Source: JACCXG01 sp963785755
GTDB lineage: Bacteria; Acidobacteriota; Vicinamibacteria; Vicinamibacterales; 2-12-FULL-66-21
Assembly (NCBI GenBank): GCA_963785755.1
Contig: CAWAXG010000013.1
Span: 434,001-498,000 of the forward strand
Reading direction: 5' to 3'
Length of the DNA stretch: 64,000 nucleotides
Both the position numbers and the translations under genes were made by a program. A model generated the notes under the pieces. That model was not told the DNA's origin, did not search any database, and worked only from the letters and a program-made list of their open reading frames with translations. Positions 23,754-33,679 of this stretch are shown piece by piece (positions within the stretch are counted from its first letter, which is position 1; every line of letters begins with the position of its first letter).

Positions 23754-26439
23754 CTGGACCGCCTTCGTGCGCGCGCGCATGCGGCTGCCTGGCCTCACCG
23801 CCGAGCGTGAAGCGCGCATCGTCCGCGAGCTGGCGGCCCAGCTCGAGGACTTCTATCGCGACGCGCTGGCGCGCGGCCTGAGCGACGCGGCGGCTGACGA
23901 GCACGCCCGCCGTCAGGTTCGCGACTGGGATCGTCTGACGCAGGATGTGTGGCTCGCCGATCGCCCGCATGCGCGTCCTCGTCTGGATCGGCTGGCGGAT
24001 GTCATCGAAATCAAGGCGGGCGATCGCCGGGGAGTGCGCATGCTGGCAGACGTCGTGCGGGATACGCGATATGCAATCCGTCAGCTGATCAAGACGCCCG
24101 GCTTCACCGTCGTCGCGATCGTGACGCTGGCCCTCGGGATTGGCGCCACCACCGCTATGTTCAGCGTCATCAACGGCGTGATGCTGCGGCCGATGCCGTA
24201 TCTCGAGCCGGAACGGCTGGTGAACGTCTTCGAGATCCTGCCGCGCTTCGGCCGGTTTTCGGTGGCTCCCGCCACTTTCCTCGACTTGCGCAAACACAAC
24301 ACCCAGTTCGAACACCTGGTGGCCTATAACAACGTCGGTGCGACCCTGACCGACGCGGGCGGCGCCGAGCGGCTGTCCTGTGCTGCCGTCTCGTGGAACG
24401 CGTTCGATGCGTTGGGCGTCAAGCCAGCGCTCGGACGCGGATTCGTTGCCGAGGAAGATGTGCCGGGCAAGAACAAGGTGGTCGTCGTGAGCCACGGCAT
24501 GTGGCAGCGCCGCCTCAGCGCCGATGCGAACGTGCTCGGGCGCTCGATCAGGCTGAACGGCGAGCCGAATGCCGTGGTCGGCGTGATGCCGGAGGAGTTC
24601 TTCTTCCCATCGCGCCAGACCGAGTGCTGGATGCCGATGGCGATCAATCCGGCGGACCCGCCACGCGGCGCCCACTTTCTCGCCGTGGTCGGCAGGTTGA
24701 AGGACAGCTCCTCGATCGAGCAGGCGGGCGTCGAGATGAAGACCATCGCGGAGCGCCTCGCGAAGGAATACCCGCAGAGCGCCAACGAATCGGCCGGCGT
24801 GATCGCCCTGCACGACGACGTGGTCGGCGACAGCCGCTCCGCGCTCCTGACGCTGATGTTCGCCGTCGGGGTCGTCGTGCTGATCGCGTGCGCCAACGTC
24901 GCCAACCTGCTCCTGGTCCGCGGAGCGGTCCGCGCCAGGGAGATCGCGATTCGCACGGCGCTCGGCGCGGCGCGGCGGCGTCTCGTGCTGCAGATGCTCG
25001 CCGAGAGCCTGGTGCTGTCGCTCGCCGGCGGCGCCGTCGGCCTGCTGCTCGCCTACGGCGCGATCACGCCGATTCGCACGCTCAGCGCCGGCAGCATCCC
25101 CCGGGTCAACGACATCTCCATCGACACGACCGTGTTGCTGTTCGTCACCGGCACCTCGATTCTGACCGGGCTGCTGTTCGGCCTGGCGCCCGCATGGCAC
25201 GCGGCCCGCCTCGGCCTGTCCGACGTCCTCAAGGAGGGCGGCCGGGCATCGACCACCAATGCCACCGGATGGGTCCGCAGCGGCCTGCTCGTCCTGGAAG
25301 TCGCGCTCTCGCTCGTGCTGCTGGTCGGCGCGGCGCTGCTCCTGCGAAGCTTCGCGCGGGTTACCAGTATCGATCCCGGGTTCAGAGTCGACAACGTGCT
25401 CACCTTCCGTGTCGCGCTGCCGAATGCGACGTACCAGGGGAGGGAGAAGCGGGTCGCGTTCTTCGACAATCTGCTCGCCAGGCTGGACGAGCATCCCCAG
25501 ATCACGGCCGCGGGGATGACTCAAACGCTGCCGATGCGAGGTGACTACTACCTCTCCGTGGACATTCAAGGACGGCCGCCGCTGAAGCCTGGTGAAGGGC
25601 TTTCCGCCAGCTATCGCGTCATCAGTCCCGACTATTTCAAGTCGCTGGGGATTTCGCTGTTGCGCGGGCGGACGTTCACCCCCCGCGATACCGACAAGGC
25701 GCCGATGGTCGCGGTCGTCGACGAGACGTTCGTGGAGCGCAATTTTCCTGGCGAGGATCCGATCGGCCGCGGCATCGACATCGGGAACGGGACCGACGGG
25801 TTCTTTGAGATCGTCGGCGTCGTAGGCCGGGTCCGTCATGACGGGCTTGCCAGAACGCCGACGGCGACGATGTATGTGCCCTTTGGACAGGACCCCTTCG
25901 GCGGAATGGTCGTCACCGTGCGGACCGAGGGAGACCCTGTGCAGCTGGCGCCGGCAGTCCGGCAGATTCTGCGCGAGATCGATCCTGCCCTCCCGGCGTT
26001 TGCCATCACTCCGCTCGCCGAGGTGGTGAGCGATTCGGTCGCCCAGCGCCGCTTCTCGATGCTGCTGCTCGCCGTCTTTGCAGTGGTCGCGCTGTTCCTC
26101 GCGGCGGTCGGCCTGTATGGTGTCGTCGCGTACGCGGTGAGTCAGCGAACCCAGGAAATCGGCGTGCGGATCGCGATCGGGGCACAGCGCGGGGACGTCC
26201 TGGGCCTCATCGTCGGCGGCGGCATGAAGCTGGCGGCGATCGGCGTCGCCATCGGGCTCGCGGGCGCGCTCGCGCTGTCAGGAATGGTACGAGCGATGCT
26301 GTTCGAGCTCACGCCGATGGATCCGGCCAGCTACGCTGGAACTGCGCTCGTCCTGCTCATCGTCGCGGCGTTCGCCTGCTACGTGCCGGCCCGGCGCGCC
26401 ACCCGGGTCGACCCGATTGTTGCGTTGCGCAACGAATGA
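23746..26439 (+). CDS. ADOP-type ABC transporter permease (MacB/FtsX fold)
   Basis: 897 aa from a GTG start. The N-terminal 90 residues are a soluble extension typical of 'acidobacterial duplicated orphan permeases'. Then DTRYAIRQLIKTPGFTVVAI opens the first MacB periplasmic-core/FtsX module. A second FtsX module begins near residue 500 (WVRSGLLVLEVALSLVLLVG) and ends with SQRTQEIGVRIAIGAQRGDVL and the terminal PARRATRVDPIVALRNE. No ATPase gene is adjacent, consistent with 'orphan'. Substrate unknown; probably envelope lipoprotein, lipid or efflux related. Controlled by the PadR gene it overlaps. Confidence 0.93.
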   Translation: MRDWTAFVRARMRLPGLTAEREARIVRELAAQLEDFYRDALARGLSDAAADEHARRQVRDWDRLTQDVWLADRPHARPRLDRLADVIEIKAGDRRGVRMLADVVRDTRYAIRQLIKTPGFTVVAIVTLALGIGATTAMFSVINGVMLRPMPYLEPERLVNVFEILPRFGRFSVAPATFLDLRKHNTQFEHLVAYNNVGATLTDAGGAERLSCAAVSWNAFDALGVKPALGRGFVAEEDVPGKNKVVVVSHGMWQRRLSADANVLGRSIRLNGEPNAVVGVMPEEFFFPSRQTECWMPMAINPADPPRGAHFLAVVGRLKDSSSIEQAGVEMKTIAERLAKEYPQSANESAGVIALHDDVVGDSRSALLTLMFAVGVVVLIACANVANLLLVRGAVRAREIAIRTALGAARRRLVLQMLAESLVLSLAGGAVGLLLAYGAITPIRTLSAGSIPRVNDISIDTTVLLFVTGTSILTGLLFGLAPAWHAARLGLSDVLKEGGRASTTNATGWVRSGLLVLEVALSLVLLVGAALLLRSFARVTSIDPGFRVDNVLTFRVALPNATYQGREKRVAFFDNLLARLDEHPQITAAGMTQTLPMRGDYYLSVDIQGRPPLKPGEGLSASYRVISPDYFKSLGISLLRGRTFTPRDTDKAPMVAVVDETFVERNFPGEDPIGRGIDIGNGTDGFFEIVGVVGRVRHDGLARTPTATMYVPFGQDPFGGMVVTVRTEGDPVQLAPAVRQILREIDPALPAFAITPLAEVVSDSVAQRRFSMLLLAVFAVVALFLAAVGLYGVVAYAVSQRTQEIGVRIAIGAQRGDVLGLIVGGGMKLAAIGVAIGLAGALALSGMVRAMLFELTPMDPASYAGTALVLLIVAAFACYVPARRATRVDPIVALRNE

Positions 26440-26465
26440 AGGGGTTCCCCGTTAACTCTGCGGGT

Positions 26466-27434
26466 TCAACGATCGGGCGCGAACAGCACCTTCAAGGATC
26501 GCCGGGCCTCCGCGAACGCTGCCTCGTACTCGTCGAGCGGAACGATTCGCGAGATCAGCGGCCGAACGTCCAGGGCGCCCGAGGCGAGCAGCTCGATCGC
26601 CCGCGCGAACGGCCCGCACCGCGAACCGATCAGCGTCACTTCGTTCACGACGATGGGCCACGGAGCAAGCGTCGCCTCGCCATGGAACGTGGACTTGAGG
26701 ACGACGGTGCCGCGGGCACGGACGAGCTGGAGAGCCTGATACATGCCGGCCTCCCGGCCGGTCACGTCGACGACGATGTCGTAGCGTGCTGATGGCGCAG
26801 GCGGCGCGGCATCGGGCCGTCGGGCGGCGAGGCCGAGGTCCCTGGCCACCTTCAATTTCTCGTCGTGGCGTCCGAGCAAGGTCACGTCAAGGGCGACCGT
26901 CTTGAGCACTTGAGCCACGATGAGCCCCATGCGGCCATCGCCGAGGACGGCCACGCGCGCATCCGGCTCGATCGTCACCTGCTCGAGAATCCGGCACGCC
27001 GCCGCCACAGGCTCGACGAACACCGCCGCGTCATCGTCGATGGCCGCGGGTATCTCGTGAAGGTTCGCGGCCGGCAGGGTCAGGTACTCGGCGAACGCGC
27101 CATCGCGTCCACGAATGCCAACCACGGTGCGGAGGTCGCAATGCTCCTTGACCCCGGCAACGCAGGATGGGCACCGTCCGCATCCGACGTTGATCTCGCC
27201 GGCGACGCGCTTGCCAATCCATCGCGCATCGGCGCCCGGCCCGACAGATTCGACCACGCCCGAGAATTCATGGCCCAGGATGCCGCGGAACTCGGCGTAT
27301 CCCTCGAGCATCTGGAGGTCGGTGCCGCAGATGCCGGCGCGGACGACTCGAATCAGACACTCGCCGCTCTCCCTCGGGATGGCAACGTCGCGCAAGGCGA
27401 GAGCACCTGGTTGTTCGAGAACGAGGGCGCGCAC
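26466..27434 (-). CDS. Zinc-dependent medium-chain alcohol/threonine-type dehydrogenase
   Basis: 322 aa from GTG 27434. The family's catalytic zinc site is visible in RAGICGTDLQM and GILGHEFSGVVE; the structural zinc lobe is CGRCPSCVAGVKEHC; the Rossmann motif is AVLGDGRMGLIVAQVL. MDR enzymes oxidise secondary alcohols or sugar alcohols with NAD(P). The open frame continues upstream of 27434 with shadow-like composition, so I chose the GTG just before RALVLEQPG. The specific substrate is unknown. Confidence 0.9.
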   Translation of the reverse strand: MRALVLEQPGALALRDVAIPRESGECLIRVVRAGICGTDLQMLEGYAEFRGILGHEFSGVVESVGPGADARWIGKRVAGEINVGCGRCPSCVAGVKEHCDLRTVVGIRGRDGAFAEYLTLPAANLHEIPAAIDDDAAVFVEPVAAACRILEQVTIEPDARVAVLGDGRMGLIVAQVLKTVALDVTLLGRHDEKLKVARDLGLAARRPDAAPPAPSARYDIVVDVTGREAGMYQALQLVRARGTVVLKSTFHGEATLAPWPIVVNEVTLIGSRCGPFARAIELLASGALDVRPLISRIVPLDEYEAAFAEARRSLKVLFAPDR

Positions 27435-27571
27435 GGCGACTCGACCTTCAACCTCTCCGTCGATTGAGTATCTCGTCGCGTCCCGGTACTCGGCTGACAA
27501 CGGCGCCGATGCGCTGCACGACCGCACCAAGACGCGACGGCACGACGACAGCAACTCGTGTTTTCGGGACC

Positions 27572-27605
27572 GTTGAGAGTTGGAGGTTGGGAGTTGGGAG
27601 TTGAA
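27572..27605. repeat. GAGTTGG-word tract
   Basis: Four to five imperfect copies of a GTTGGGA/GAGTTGG unit in the gap between the STAS gene end and the dehydrogenase start. TTTCGGG before it and CCCGAAA after it form a short flanking inverted repeat. Confidence 0.6.
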
Positions 27606-27617
27606 CCCCGAAAGCCG

Positions 27618-28007
27618 CTATCGCCTGCCCTCCAGCTCGGTGCTCGCGCGGGGTTGGCCGAAGGCCTTGATGGCGTCGTCGACGCTCTCGAACGCGTCGA
27701 AGACCGTCAGCAGATGCGTGATGGTCATGACGCGGTGGCTGCGGCTCGTCAGGTTGGCGAGCTTCATTTCACCGCCGCGACGCTTGACGCCGAGATAGCG
27801 TCCGATCAGCACGCCGATGCCGGCGCTGTCGATGTAGGTGACATCCGCGAGATTGACGACCATGAGGAGACGATCGCGGGCGATGAGATCGTTGACGGCG
27901 TCCCGGAAGACCGCGTCGCCGTCGTCGAGCACGAGCAGTCCGCTCAGTTCGAGAACGGTGATGTCTCCGACCTGCCGTTCCGTGATGCGAAGCGATGGAC
28001 GCGTCAT
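27618..28007 (-). CDS. STAS-domain anti-sigma factor antagonist
   Basis: 129 aa. A single STAS domain: VGDITVLELSGLLVLDDGDAV, then VNLADVTYIDSAGIGVLI with the phosphorylatable serine in DSAGIG, and KLANLTSRSHRVMTITHLLTVF. Proteins of the SpoIIAA/RsbV type bind anti-sigma factor kinases. No cognate kinase is next to it. Its ATG overlaps the stop of the 134-aa gene by 4 bp, so the pair is co-translated. Confidence 0.9.
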   Translation of the reverse strand: MTRPSLRITERQVGDITVLELSGLLVLDDGDAVFRDAVNDLIARDRLLMVVNLADVTYIDSAGIGVLIGRYLGVKRRGGEMKLANLTSRSHRVMTITHLLTVFDAFESVDDAIKAFGQPRASTELEGRR

Positions 28008-28408
28008 TGCACCCGTCCCAGGTGACGATCGCCGACCACTTCGACCGACTGCACTGCGCTCGTCACAATGCGCGTGCCGGTCGCGTACAACTCGAGCGAA
28101 AAGCCACGATAGATTCCGCGCATCTTCAGGAAGGCGCCGCCGAGCGAGCTGCCGAGCACGACGGCGCGCGTCCGCTGCGGGAAGAACCGGCCGCCGACGA
28201 TGACGGCCTCGCCGGTCTCGGCGCTGATGATGGTGATTTCATACTGGGTATTGCGCGTGCGCACCCTGAGCGCCTCCAGATCGCGCAGGCGATCCACCTG
28301 AACGCCATCTTTCCAGGTGTGGCCGCTCCAGGCCTCCAGCACCGACGGGCTCGGCACGGACTCCGGCTGGATCCGGTGAATGGCGGTCGAGTGGCCAGGC
28401 GTTTTCAC
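28004..28408 (-). CDS. Hypothetical protein coupled to STAS antagonist
   Basis: 134 aa, family not recognised. It is predicted beta-rich (YEITIISAETGEAVIVGG, FSLELYATGTRIVTSAVQSVEV) with no signal peptide or membrane helix. The segment RAVVLGSSLGGAFLKMRGIYRG is the likely core. The tight overlap with the STAS gene suggests a role in the same partner-switching circuit, but this is inference from position only. Confidence 0.65.
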   Translation of the reverse strand: MKTPGHSTAIHRIQPESVPSPSVLEAWSGHTWKDGVQVDRLRDLEALRVRTRNTQYEITIISAETGEAVIVGGRFFPQRTRAVVLGSSLGGAFLKMRGIYRGFSLELYATGTRIVTSAVQSVEVVGDRHLGRVQ

Positions 28409-28597
28409 TCGTCAATCTCCGCTCGAAGATAGCTGTCCATCATCCGACCTTTGCCGTTGGCGCTCCAACCGTCCTGCAGGAAGGACGAGTCGACCTCGAG
28501 GGCCGGCCGGTCGCCTGGCCAGAATCGAAGTGTCGCCCGCGATGATACCGCCGCTCGGCTCTCCATGCTATCGTCCCGGCGCAAAGGGGGTCGGGGA

Positions 28598-30799
28598 ATG
28601 TCAGACGCACTGTCCCGCCGGGATTTCCTGCAAGTGGCCGCCGGAGCCGGGGCTCTGGCATCCGTCGTGCCACCGGTCGCTCGAGCGGAGCTCAAGCTGG
28701 ACCATCAGACGATGTCCGAGACCGCCGTATCCGGCTGGTTCGACCGGCCGATGCGCTGGGTGCAGCTGACCCTCGTGGAGAACGATCCCGGCCAGTTCGA
28801 TCCGGCGTTCTGGCTGGATTATTTCCGGCGGCTGCATGCCGACGCCGCGACTTTGAGCGCCGGCGGCATCGTGGCGTACTACCCGACAAAGGTTCCGCTC
28901 CACCACCGCAGTCAGTGGCTCGGAACCAGCGACCCGTTCGGGGCTCTCGTGACCGGCTGCCGCGCCCTCAAGATGCACGTCGTCGCCCGGACGGATCCGC
29001 ATGCCGTCCGTGACAATATACGCGCCGCGCATCCGGATTGGATTGCGGTGAACCGCGCCGGCGAGCAGGTCAGGCATTGGGCGAACCGCGACCTCTGGGT
29101 GACCTGTGCCCTGGGACCCTACAACTTCGACTTCATGGACCAGGTGCACCGCGAAATCGTGTCGACGTACAAGGTCGACGGCATTTTCGCGAACCGTTGG
29201 GCGCCTCAGGGAGGCGACTGCTTCTGCACGCACTGCCAGCAGAACTTCAAGACCGCGACCGGCCGTGAGCTTCCGCGGACGACCGATGCGCGGGATCCCC
29301 TCCGGCGACAGTATCTCGAATGGCGGACAGCGCGACTGACCGAGCTGTGGAAACACTGGGACGCAACCGTGCGCGCCGCCAACCCCGACGCACGCTTCAT
29401 TCCCAACGGCCCGCCGACCATGAAGACCGCCGGCGAACTGGCGCAGATTCAGTTCGCGGACTTCCAGGCTCGGCGAGGCGTCACGCCTCCGTGGGCAAAC
29501 GGCCGCCGCGCCAAGGAGTACCGGGCGGTCATGGGAAGACGCCCGGTTGGCGGCATCTTCAGCGTCGGGCTCGAAGAGCCGTACAGGTGGAAGGACTCGG
29601 TCCAGAGCGAGCCGGAGATCAGATTGTGGGTCGCCGAGGGAACGGCCAACGGGATGCGGCCGTGGGTCACGAAGTTCTCGGGTGTCCTGTACGACCGCCG
29701 GTGGCTGCCGATGGTCGAGCGGATCTACGACTGGCACTACCGCCACGAGCGCTACCTCCGGAACGAGACACCGCTGGCGCGAGTGGCACTGCTGCACTCC
29801 GAGCAGACGTCGGCCTATCACGCGGGGGCCGCCCAGGGCGATCGCGCCGCCGATCATGTCCTCGGGATGTACCATGCGCTCGTCGAAGCGCGCGTCCCGT
29901 TCGAGATGGTGCACGAGGCGTTTCTCACGCCCGATCGGCTCGATCGCTTCAAGCTGCTCATCCTTGCGGACGCCGCGGCGTTGTCGGAGGCGCAGTGCGC
30001 CGCCATCCGCGAGTACGTCCAGCGCGGCGGCAGCCTGCTCGCCACGTTCGCCTCGTCTCTGTACGACGAGATCGGGTCGATCCGTAAGGATTTCGGCCTG
30101 GCGGATGTGTTCGGGGTGTCGTTCGCCGGCAACATCGACGGGCCGATGCAGAATTCCTACCTGAGCCTCGACGCGGACAAGGCGACGGGCAGACGTCACC
30201 CCATACTCCAGGGCCTGGAAGACACGCCGCGGATCATCAACGGCGTGTTCCGGATCAACGTGAAGCCGACCAAGGCATTTCCTTCACCGCTGACCTTGAT
30301 TCCAACGTATCCGGATCTGCCGATGGAGGATGTCTACCCTCGTGTGCCGCGCACGGACACGCGGGAGTTGTTTCTGCAGGATCTCGGCCGCAGCCGCGTC
30401 GTCTACATCCCGTGGGACATCGACCGGACGTTCTGGGAAGTCCTGTGTATCGATCATGGCCGCCTGCTGCGCAACGCGATCGCGTGGGCGGCCAATGAGC
30501 CGGCACCTGTCGAGATCGAGGGTCCGGGCATGATCGACCTCACGATCTGGCGCCAGCGCGATTCGCTGACCGTCCACCTGGTCAACCTGACGAACCCCAT
30601 GATGATGAAGGGACCGCTGCGCGAAGTCATTCCGGTTGGACCATTGACCGCGCGTATCCGCCTACCTGGCGGTGCGCGGGCGAAGAAGGTCCAGCTGCTC
30701 ACGGCCGGCTCGAGTCCGCGCGTGCAGGAGGCCGGCGGCGTGCTGACGGTGACGGTGCCGTCCGTGGAGGTTCACGAGGTGGTCGCGGTCGATATCTAA
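28598..30799 (+). CDS. Tat-exported glycosidase-like protein (GHL6 plus trimerisation domain)
   Basis: 733 aa. A Tat signal (SRRDFLQVAAGAGALAS) is followed by a TIM-barrel-like region with AATLSAGGIVAYYPTKVPL, KMHVVARTDPHAV and YKVDGIFANRW, matching the hypothetical glycosyl hydrolase GHL6 pattern. A beta-galactosidase trimerisation-like domain follows (VALLHSEQTSAYHAG to GGSLLATFAS), then a beta-sandwich C-terminus. It probably acts on polysaccharide in the periplasm; the catalytic acids cannot be assigned with confidence. AGGGGG serves as ribosome site. The 189-bp divergent gap upstream shows no further gene. Confidence 0.8.
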   Translation: MSDALSRRDFLQVAAGAGALASVVPPVARAELKLDHQTMSETAVSGWFDRPMRWVQLTLVENDPGQFDPAFWLDYFRRLHADAATLSAGGIVAYYPTKVPLHHRSQWLGTSDPFGALVTGCRALKMHVVARTDPHAVRDNIRAAHPDWIAVNRAGEQVRHWANRDLWVTCALGPYNFDFMDQVHREIVSTYKVDGIFANRWAPQGGDCFCTHCQQNFKTATGRELPRTTDARDPLRRQYLEWRTARLTELWKHWDATVRAANPDARFIPNGPPTMKTAGELAQIQFADFQARRGVTPPWANGRRAKEYRAVMGRRPVGGIFSVGLEEPYRWKDSVQSEPEIRLWVAEGTANGMRPWVTKFSGVLYDRRWLPMVERIYDWHYRHERYLRNETPLARVALLHSEQTSAYHAGAAQGDRAADHVLGMYHALVEARVPFEMVHEAFLTPDRLDRFKLLILADAAALSEAQCAAIREYVQRGGSLLATFASSLYDEIGSIRKDFGLADVFGVSFAGNIDGPMQNSYLSLDADKATGRRHPILQGLEDTPRIINGVFRINVKPTKAFPSPLTLIPTYPDLPMEDVYPRVPRTDTRELFLQDLGRSRVVYIPWDIDRTFWEVLCIDHGRLLRNAIAWAANEPAPVEIEGPGMIDLTIWRQRDSLTVHLVNLTNPMMMKGPLREVIPVGPLTARIRLPGGARAKKVQLLTAGSSPRVQEAGGVLTVTVPSVEVHEVVAVDI

Positions 30800-30801
30800 T
30801 C

Positions 30802-30948
30802 GGGGTGCTAGGGCTACGTGCTGGGTGCCCTGGGATGATTCGTGGCTTCCGCCTTCCGCCTTCGCGCGAAGCGCTTTGGCGAGACTCGCCGTAGCCTTGG
30901 CTCAGGCGGTCAGGCGGAAGGTTCCCCGCCCCAAGGGGCACGGCATTC
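30802..30948. repeat. Composite intergenic repeat with CTTCCGCC...GGCGGAAG arms
   Basis: 30802-30834 is a short tract of GGTGCTA/GCTGGGTGC words. It is followed by inverted arms near 30844-30862 (CTTCCGCCTTCCGCCTT) and 30902-30919 (AGGCGGTCAGGCGGAAG) that enclose a GCTACGGCGAG-type core read on the minus strand. Related cores occur near 45699 and 55941. The element fills the gap before the amidohydrolase. Confidence 0.55.
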
Positions 30949-30966
30949 TGATTCGAAGGGAAAGAC

Positions 30967-32157
30967 ATGAACCGAAGAGACTGGTTGTCAACCGTCGCAG
31001 CTCTGGGACCGCTGGCGGCGCTGGATGCAACGGCGTACGCTGAGGCACAGACGCAGTCGGCCCCGGCGCCGCTCGACTTGAAAGACTTTCAGCCCCGCAG
31101 CATGCTCGCGGTCGCGGCCACGCGGGTGCCGCGCGCGAAGTTTCCGGTCATCGACTTCCACACCCACCTCGGGTTCAGCGCCAAGGGCGTCGCGGGTGTG
31201 CCGCACGGGGAGGACCGGCGCTTTGCGGCGCCCGCCGACGAGCTGCTGCGGGTCATGGATGCCGTCAACCTGCAGACGATGGTCAACCTGACGGGCGGCG
31301 TCGGTGCCGGCCTTCAGGAGAGCATCACGCGGTATCAGACCGCGCATCCGGGACGCTTCATCACCTTCACCGAGCCGCGATACGCGCAGCTCACACAGCC
31401 GAACTACCCGCGCGATCAGGCGGACGAGATCGGGCGCGCGCGCAAGCTCGGCGCGCGGGGCCTGAAGGTCCTGAAGACGCTCGGACTCTACCTGCGCGAG
31501 CAGGTCACCTCCGGGCCGCTCGTGAAGATCGACGATCCGCGCTTCGATCCGATGTGGGAGGCGTGCGCCGGCGCGTCGATGCCCGTGGCCATTCACATCT
31601 CCGATCCGGAGGCGTTCTTCCTGCCGATCGACCGGTTCAACGAGCGCTTCGAAGAGCTCAATGCGCACCCGGATTGGTCCTTCCACGGCAAGGATTTTCC
31701 GACGACGCGGGAACTGTTCGAGGCGAGGAACCGCGTGCTCGCGCGGCATCCCAAGACGACGTTCGTGACGCTGCACGTGGGCAACAAGGCCGAGGACCTC
31801 GGCTACGTCTCCGAGTGTCTCGATCGGTATCGCAACATGCACGTCGAGATCGGCGCGCGTGTCGGGGAGCTGGGGCGCCAGCCGCGCGCGTCGCGGCGAT
31901 TCTTCGATCGCTATCAGGATCGGATCCTGTTCGGGACCGATGCCGTCCCGTACGGCAAGCAGACGCCACAGCAGATCTTTGGCGCCGAGCTGTACGAGAT
32001 CTACTACCGGTTCCTCGAGACCGAGGACGAGTACTTCGACTATGCCCCGGCGCCGGTCCCGCCGCAGGGGCGCTGGCGCATCTACGGCATCGGCCTGCCG
32101 GATGCGATTCTGCGCAAGGTCTACGCGGACAACGCGAAGCGCGTGCTCGGTTTGTAA
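30967..32157 (+). CDS. Tat-exported amidohydrolase (Amidohydro_2 family)
   Basis: 396 aa. MNRRDWLSTVAALGPLAAL is a twin-arginine-type signal. The TIM-barrel metal-dependent hydrolase is shown by FPVIDFHTHLGFS, MPVAIHISDPEAFF, TFVTLHVGN and RILFGTDAVPYG. Members decarboxylate or hydrolyse small aromatic and lactone substrates; the specific one is unknown. The AAGGGAAAGAC before the ATG is the ribosome site. Downstream it converges on the sulfatase with a 13-bp gap. Confidence 0.9.
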   Translation: MNRRDWLSTVAALGPLAALDATAYAEAQTQSAPAPLDLKDFQPRSMLAVAATRVPRAKFPVIDFHTHLGFSAKGVAGVPHGEDRRFAAPADELLRVMDAVNLQTMVNLTGGVGAGLQESITRYQTAHPGRFITFTEPRYAQLTQPNYPRDQADEIGRARKLGARGLKVLKTLGLYLREQVTSGPLVKIDDPRFDPMWEACAGASMPVAIHISDPEAFFLPIDRFNERFEELNAHPDWSFHGKDFPTTRELFEARNRVLARHPKTTFVTLHVGNKAEDLGYVSECLDRYRNMHVEIGARVGELGRQPRASRRFFDRYQDRILFGTDAVPYGKQTPQQIFGAELYEIYYRFLETEDEYFDYAPAPVPPQGRWRIYGIGLPDAILRKVYADNAKRVLGL

Positions 32158-32170
32158 TACATGCCGGTGA

Positions 32171-33673
32171 CTACTTCGCGCCGCCCTGGCTCCTGATCTT
32201 CTGGAGCAAGGCCGCCATCTCTTTCACTCTCTCGGGATAGGTGTCCGCGACGTTTCGCGTCTCGCCGGGATCGACGGCGAGATCGTACAGCTGCGGCACT
32301 GCGTCGTTGCCCAGCTCCGTGTTCGTGTTGACGTTCATCCGGGGCCGCTTGCTGGCCTCGATGAACTTCCACTGCCCCGCGCGCAGCGCCTGACCCGCCG
32401 CCTGTTCGACGAGCTCGATTCGTCCGGTCCTGGACGCGCCGAGAAACGCGGCCATCGTGTTCATGGTGTCGGGGGCCGTGGCGGGAACCGGCTGACCGGT
32501 CAGCGAGGCGAGTGAACCGAGGAAGTCGACCTGTGACACGAGCGCGTCCGAGACTCCCGGCTTGACCCGCGCCGGCCAGCGGACGAGGAACGGCACACGC
32601 GTCCCCGCCTCGAAGTGGCTGTACTTGCCACCCCGAAACGGTCCCGACGGCTTATGGCCACCGAGCTTCGCCACCGCATCGTCCTTGTAGCCGTCGTCGA
32701 TCACCGGGCCGTTGTCGCTCGTGAAGATCACGAGCGTATCGTTGGCGAGCTTCAACCGATCGAGCGCCGCCAGGATTTCCCCGACGCACCAGTCGGTCTG
32801 AACGATCGCGTCGCCCCGCGGCCCCATGCTCGTCTTGCCGACGAAGCGGGGATGCGGCACACGAGGAACGTGCGGATCGTGGGTCGCGAAGAACAGGAAG
32901 AACGGCTTCTCACGATGCTTTTCCACGAACGCGACCGCCTGGCGGGTGAAGACGTCGGCCATGTCCTCGTCCTTCCACAGTGCCGCCTTGCCTCCCGTCA
33001 TGTAGCCGATGCGGCTGATCCCGTTGGTGATCGTCATGTCGTGACCGTGGCTCGGCGCAACCTTCAACAGCTCCGGATTCGCCTTCCCCGTCGGCCAGTC
33101 ACCGATCGGCGTCGTGTAGCTGACTTTGATCGGATCGGCAGGATCGAGCCCGACCACGCGGCGGTTCTCGACATACACCGTCGGCACGCGGTCACCGGTG
33201 GCGGCCATGATGAACGATTCATCGAATCCGATGTCTTCCGGAGCCGGCTTGATGACGCCGTTCCAATCCGGACCACCGGCAGGCCCCAGTCCGAGGTGCC
33301 ATTTTCCGACGACGCCGGTCGCGTAGCCGGCCTTCTGGAGCATTGACGCGACCGTGCCGCGGCCAGGCTCGATGACGAGCGCCGCGTCACCGGGCAACAC
33401 GCCCGTGCCTGCCTTGCGGAACGCGTATTCACCGGTCAGCAACGCATACCGCGACGGCGTGCACGTCGCGGCCGCGGAATGCGCATCGGTGAAGCGCAGC
33501 CCTTCCCTCGCGAGCCGATCGAGATTCGGCGTGCTGATCGCGGTCGCTCCATAGGCCGACACGTCGCCATAACCGAGATCGTCGGCGTAAATCAGCACGA
33601 TGTTCCGGGGTGATTGCGCTGAGACAAACTGGGGGAGGGATAGGGCGAGGGCGATTGCTAATAGGGGGCGCAC
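32171..33673 (-). CDS. Secreted arylsulfatase (Cys-type)
   Basis: 500 aa from GTG 33673, which gives a compact signal peptide (LLAIALALSLPQFVSAQ). The alkaline-phosphatase-superfamily sulfatase motifs are NIVLIYADDLGYGD (metal-binding Asp pair) and CTPSRYALLTGEY, where Cys71 would be oxidised to formylglycine. HDPHVPRVPH and FTSDNGPVIDDG complete the site. An upstream in-frame ATG at 33706 would add residues encoded by the word-repeat tract, so I reject it. It needs an FGE-type or anSME activator; the SUMF1 protein at 4416 lacks the needed cysteines. Confidence 0.92.
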   Translation of the reverse strand: MRPLLAIALALSLPQFVSAQSPRNIVLIYADDLGYGDVSAYGATAISTPNLDRLAREGLRFTDAHSAAATCTPSRYALLTGEYAFRKAGTGVLPGDAALVIEPGRGTVASMLQKAGYATGVVGKWHLGLGPAGGPDWNGVIKPAPEDIGFDESFIMAATGDRVPTVYVENRRVVGLDPADPIKVSYTTPIGDWPTGKANPELLKVAPSHGHDMTITNGISRIGYMTGGKAALWKDEDMADVFTRQAVAFVEKHREKPFFLFFATHDPHVPRVPHPRFVGKTSMGPRGDAIVQTDWCVGEILAALDRLKLANDTLVIFTSDNGPVIDDGYKDDAVAKLGGHKPSGPFRGGKYSHFEAGTRVPFLVRWPARVKPGVSDALVSQVDFLGSLASLTGQPVPATAPDTMNTMAAFLGASRTGRIELVEQAAGQALRAGQWKFIEASKRPRMNVNTNTELGNDAVPQLYDLAVDPGETRNVADTYPERVKEMAALLQKIRSQGGAK

Positions 33674-33679
33674 TGCAAT

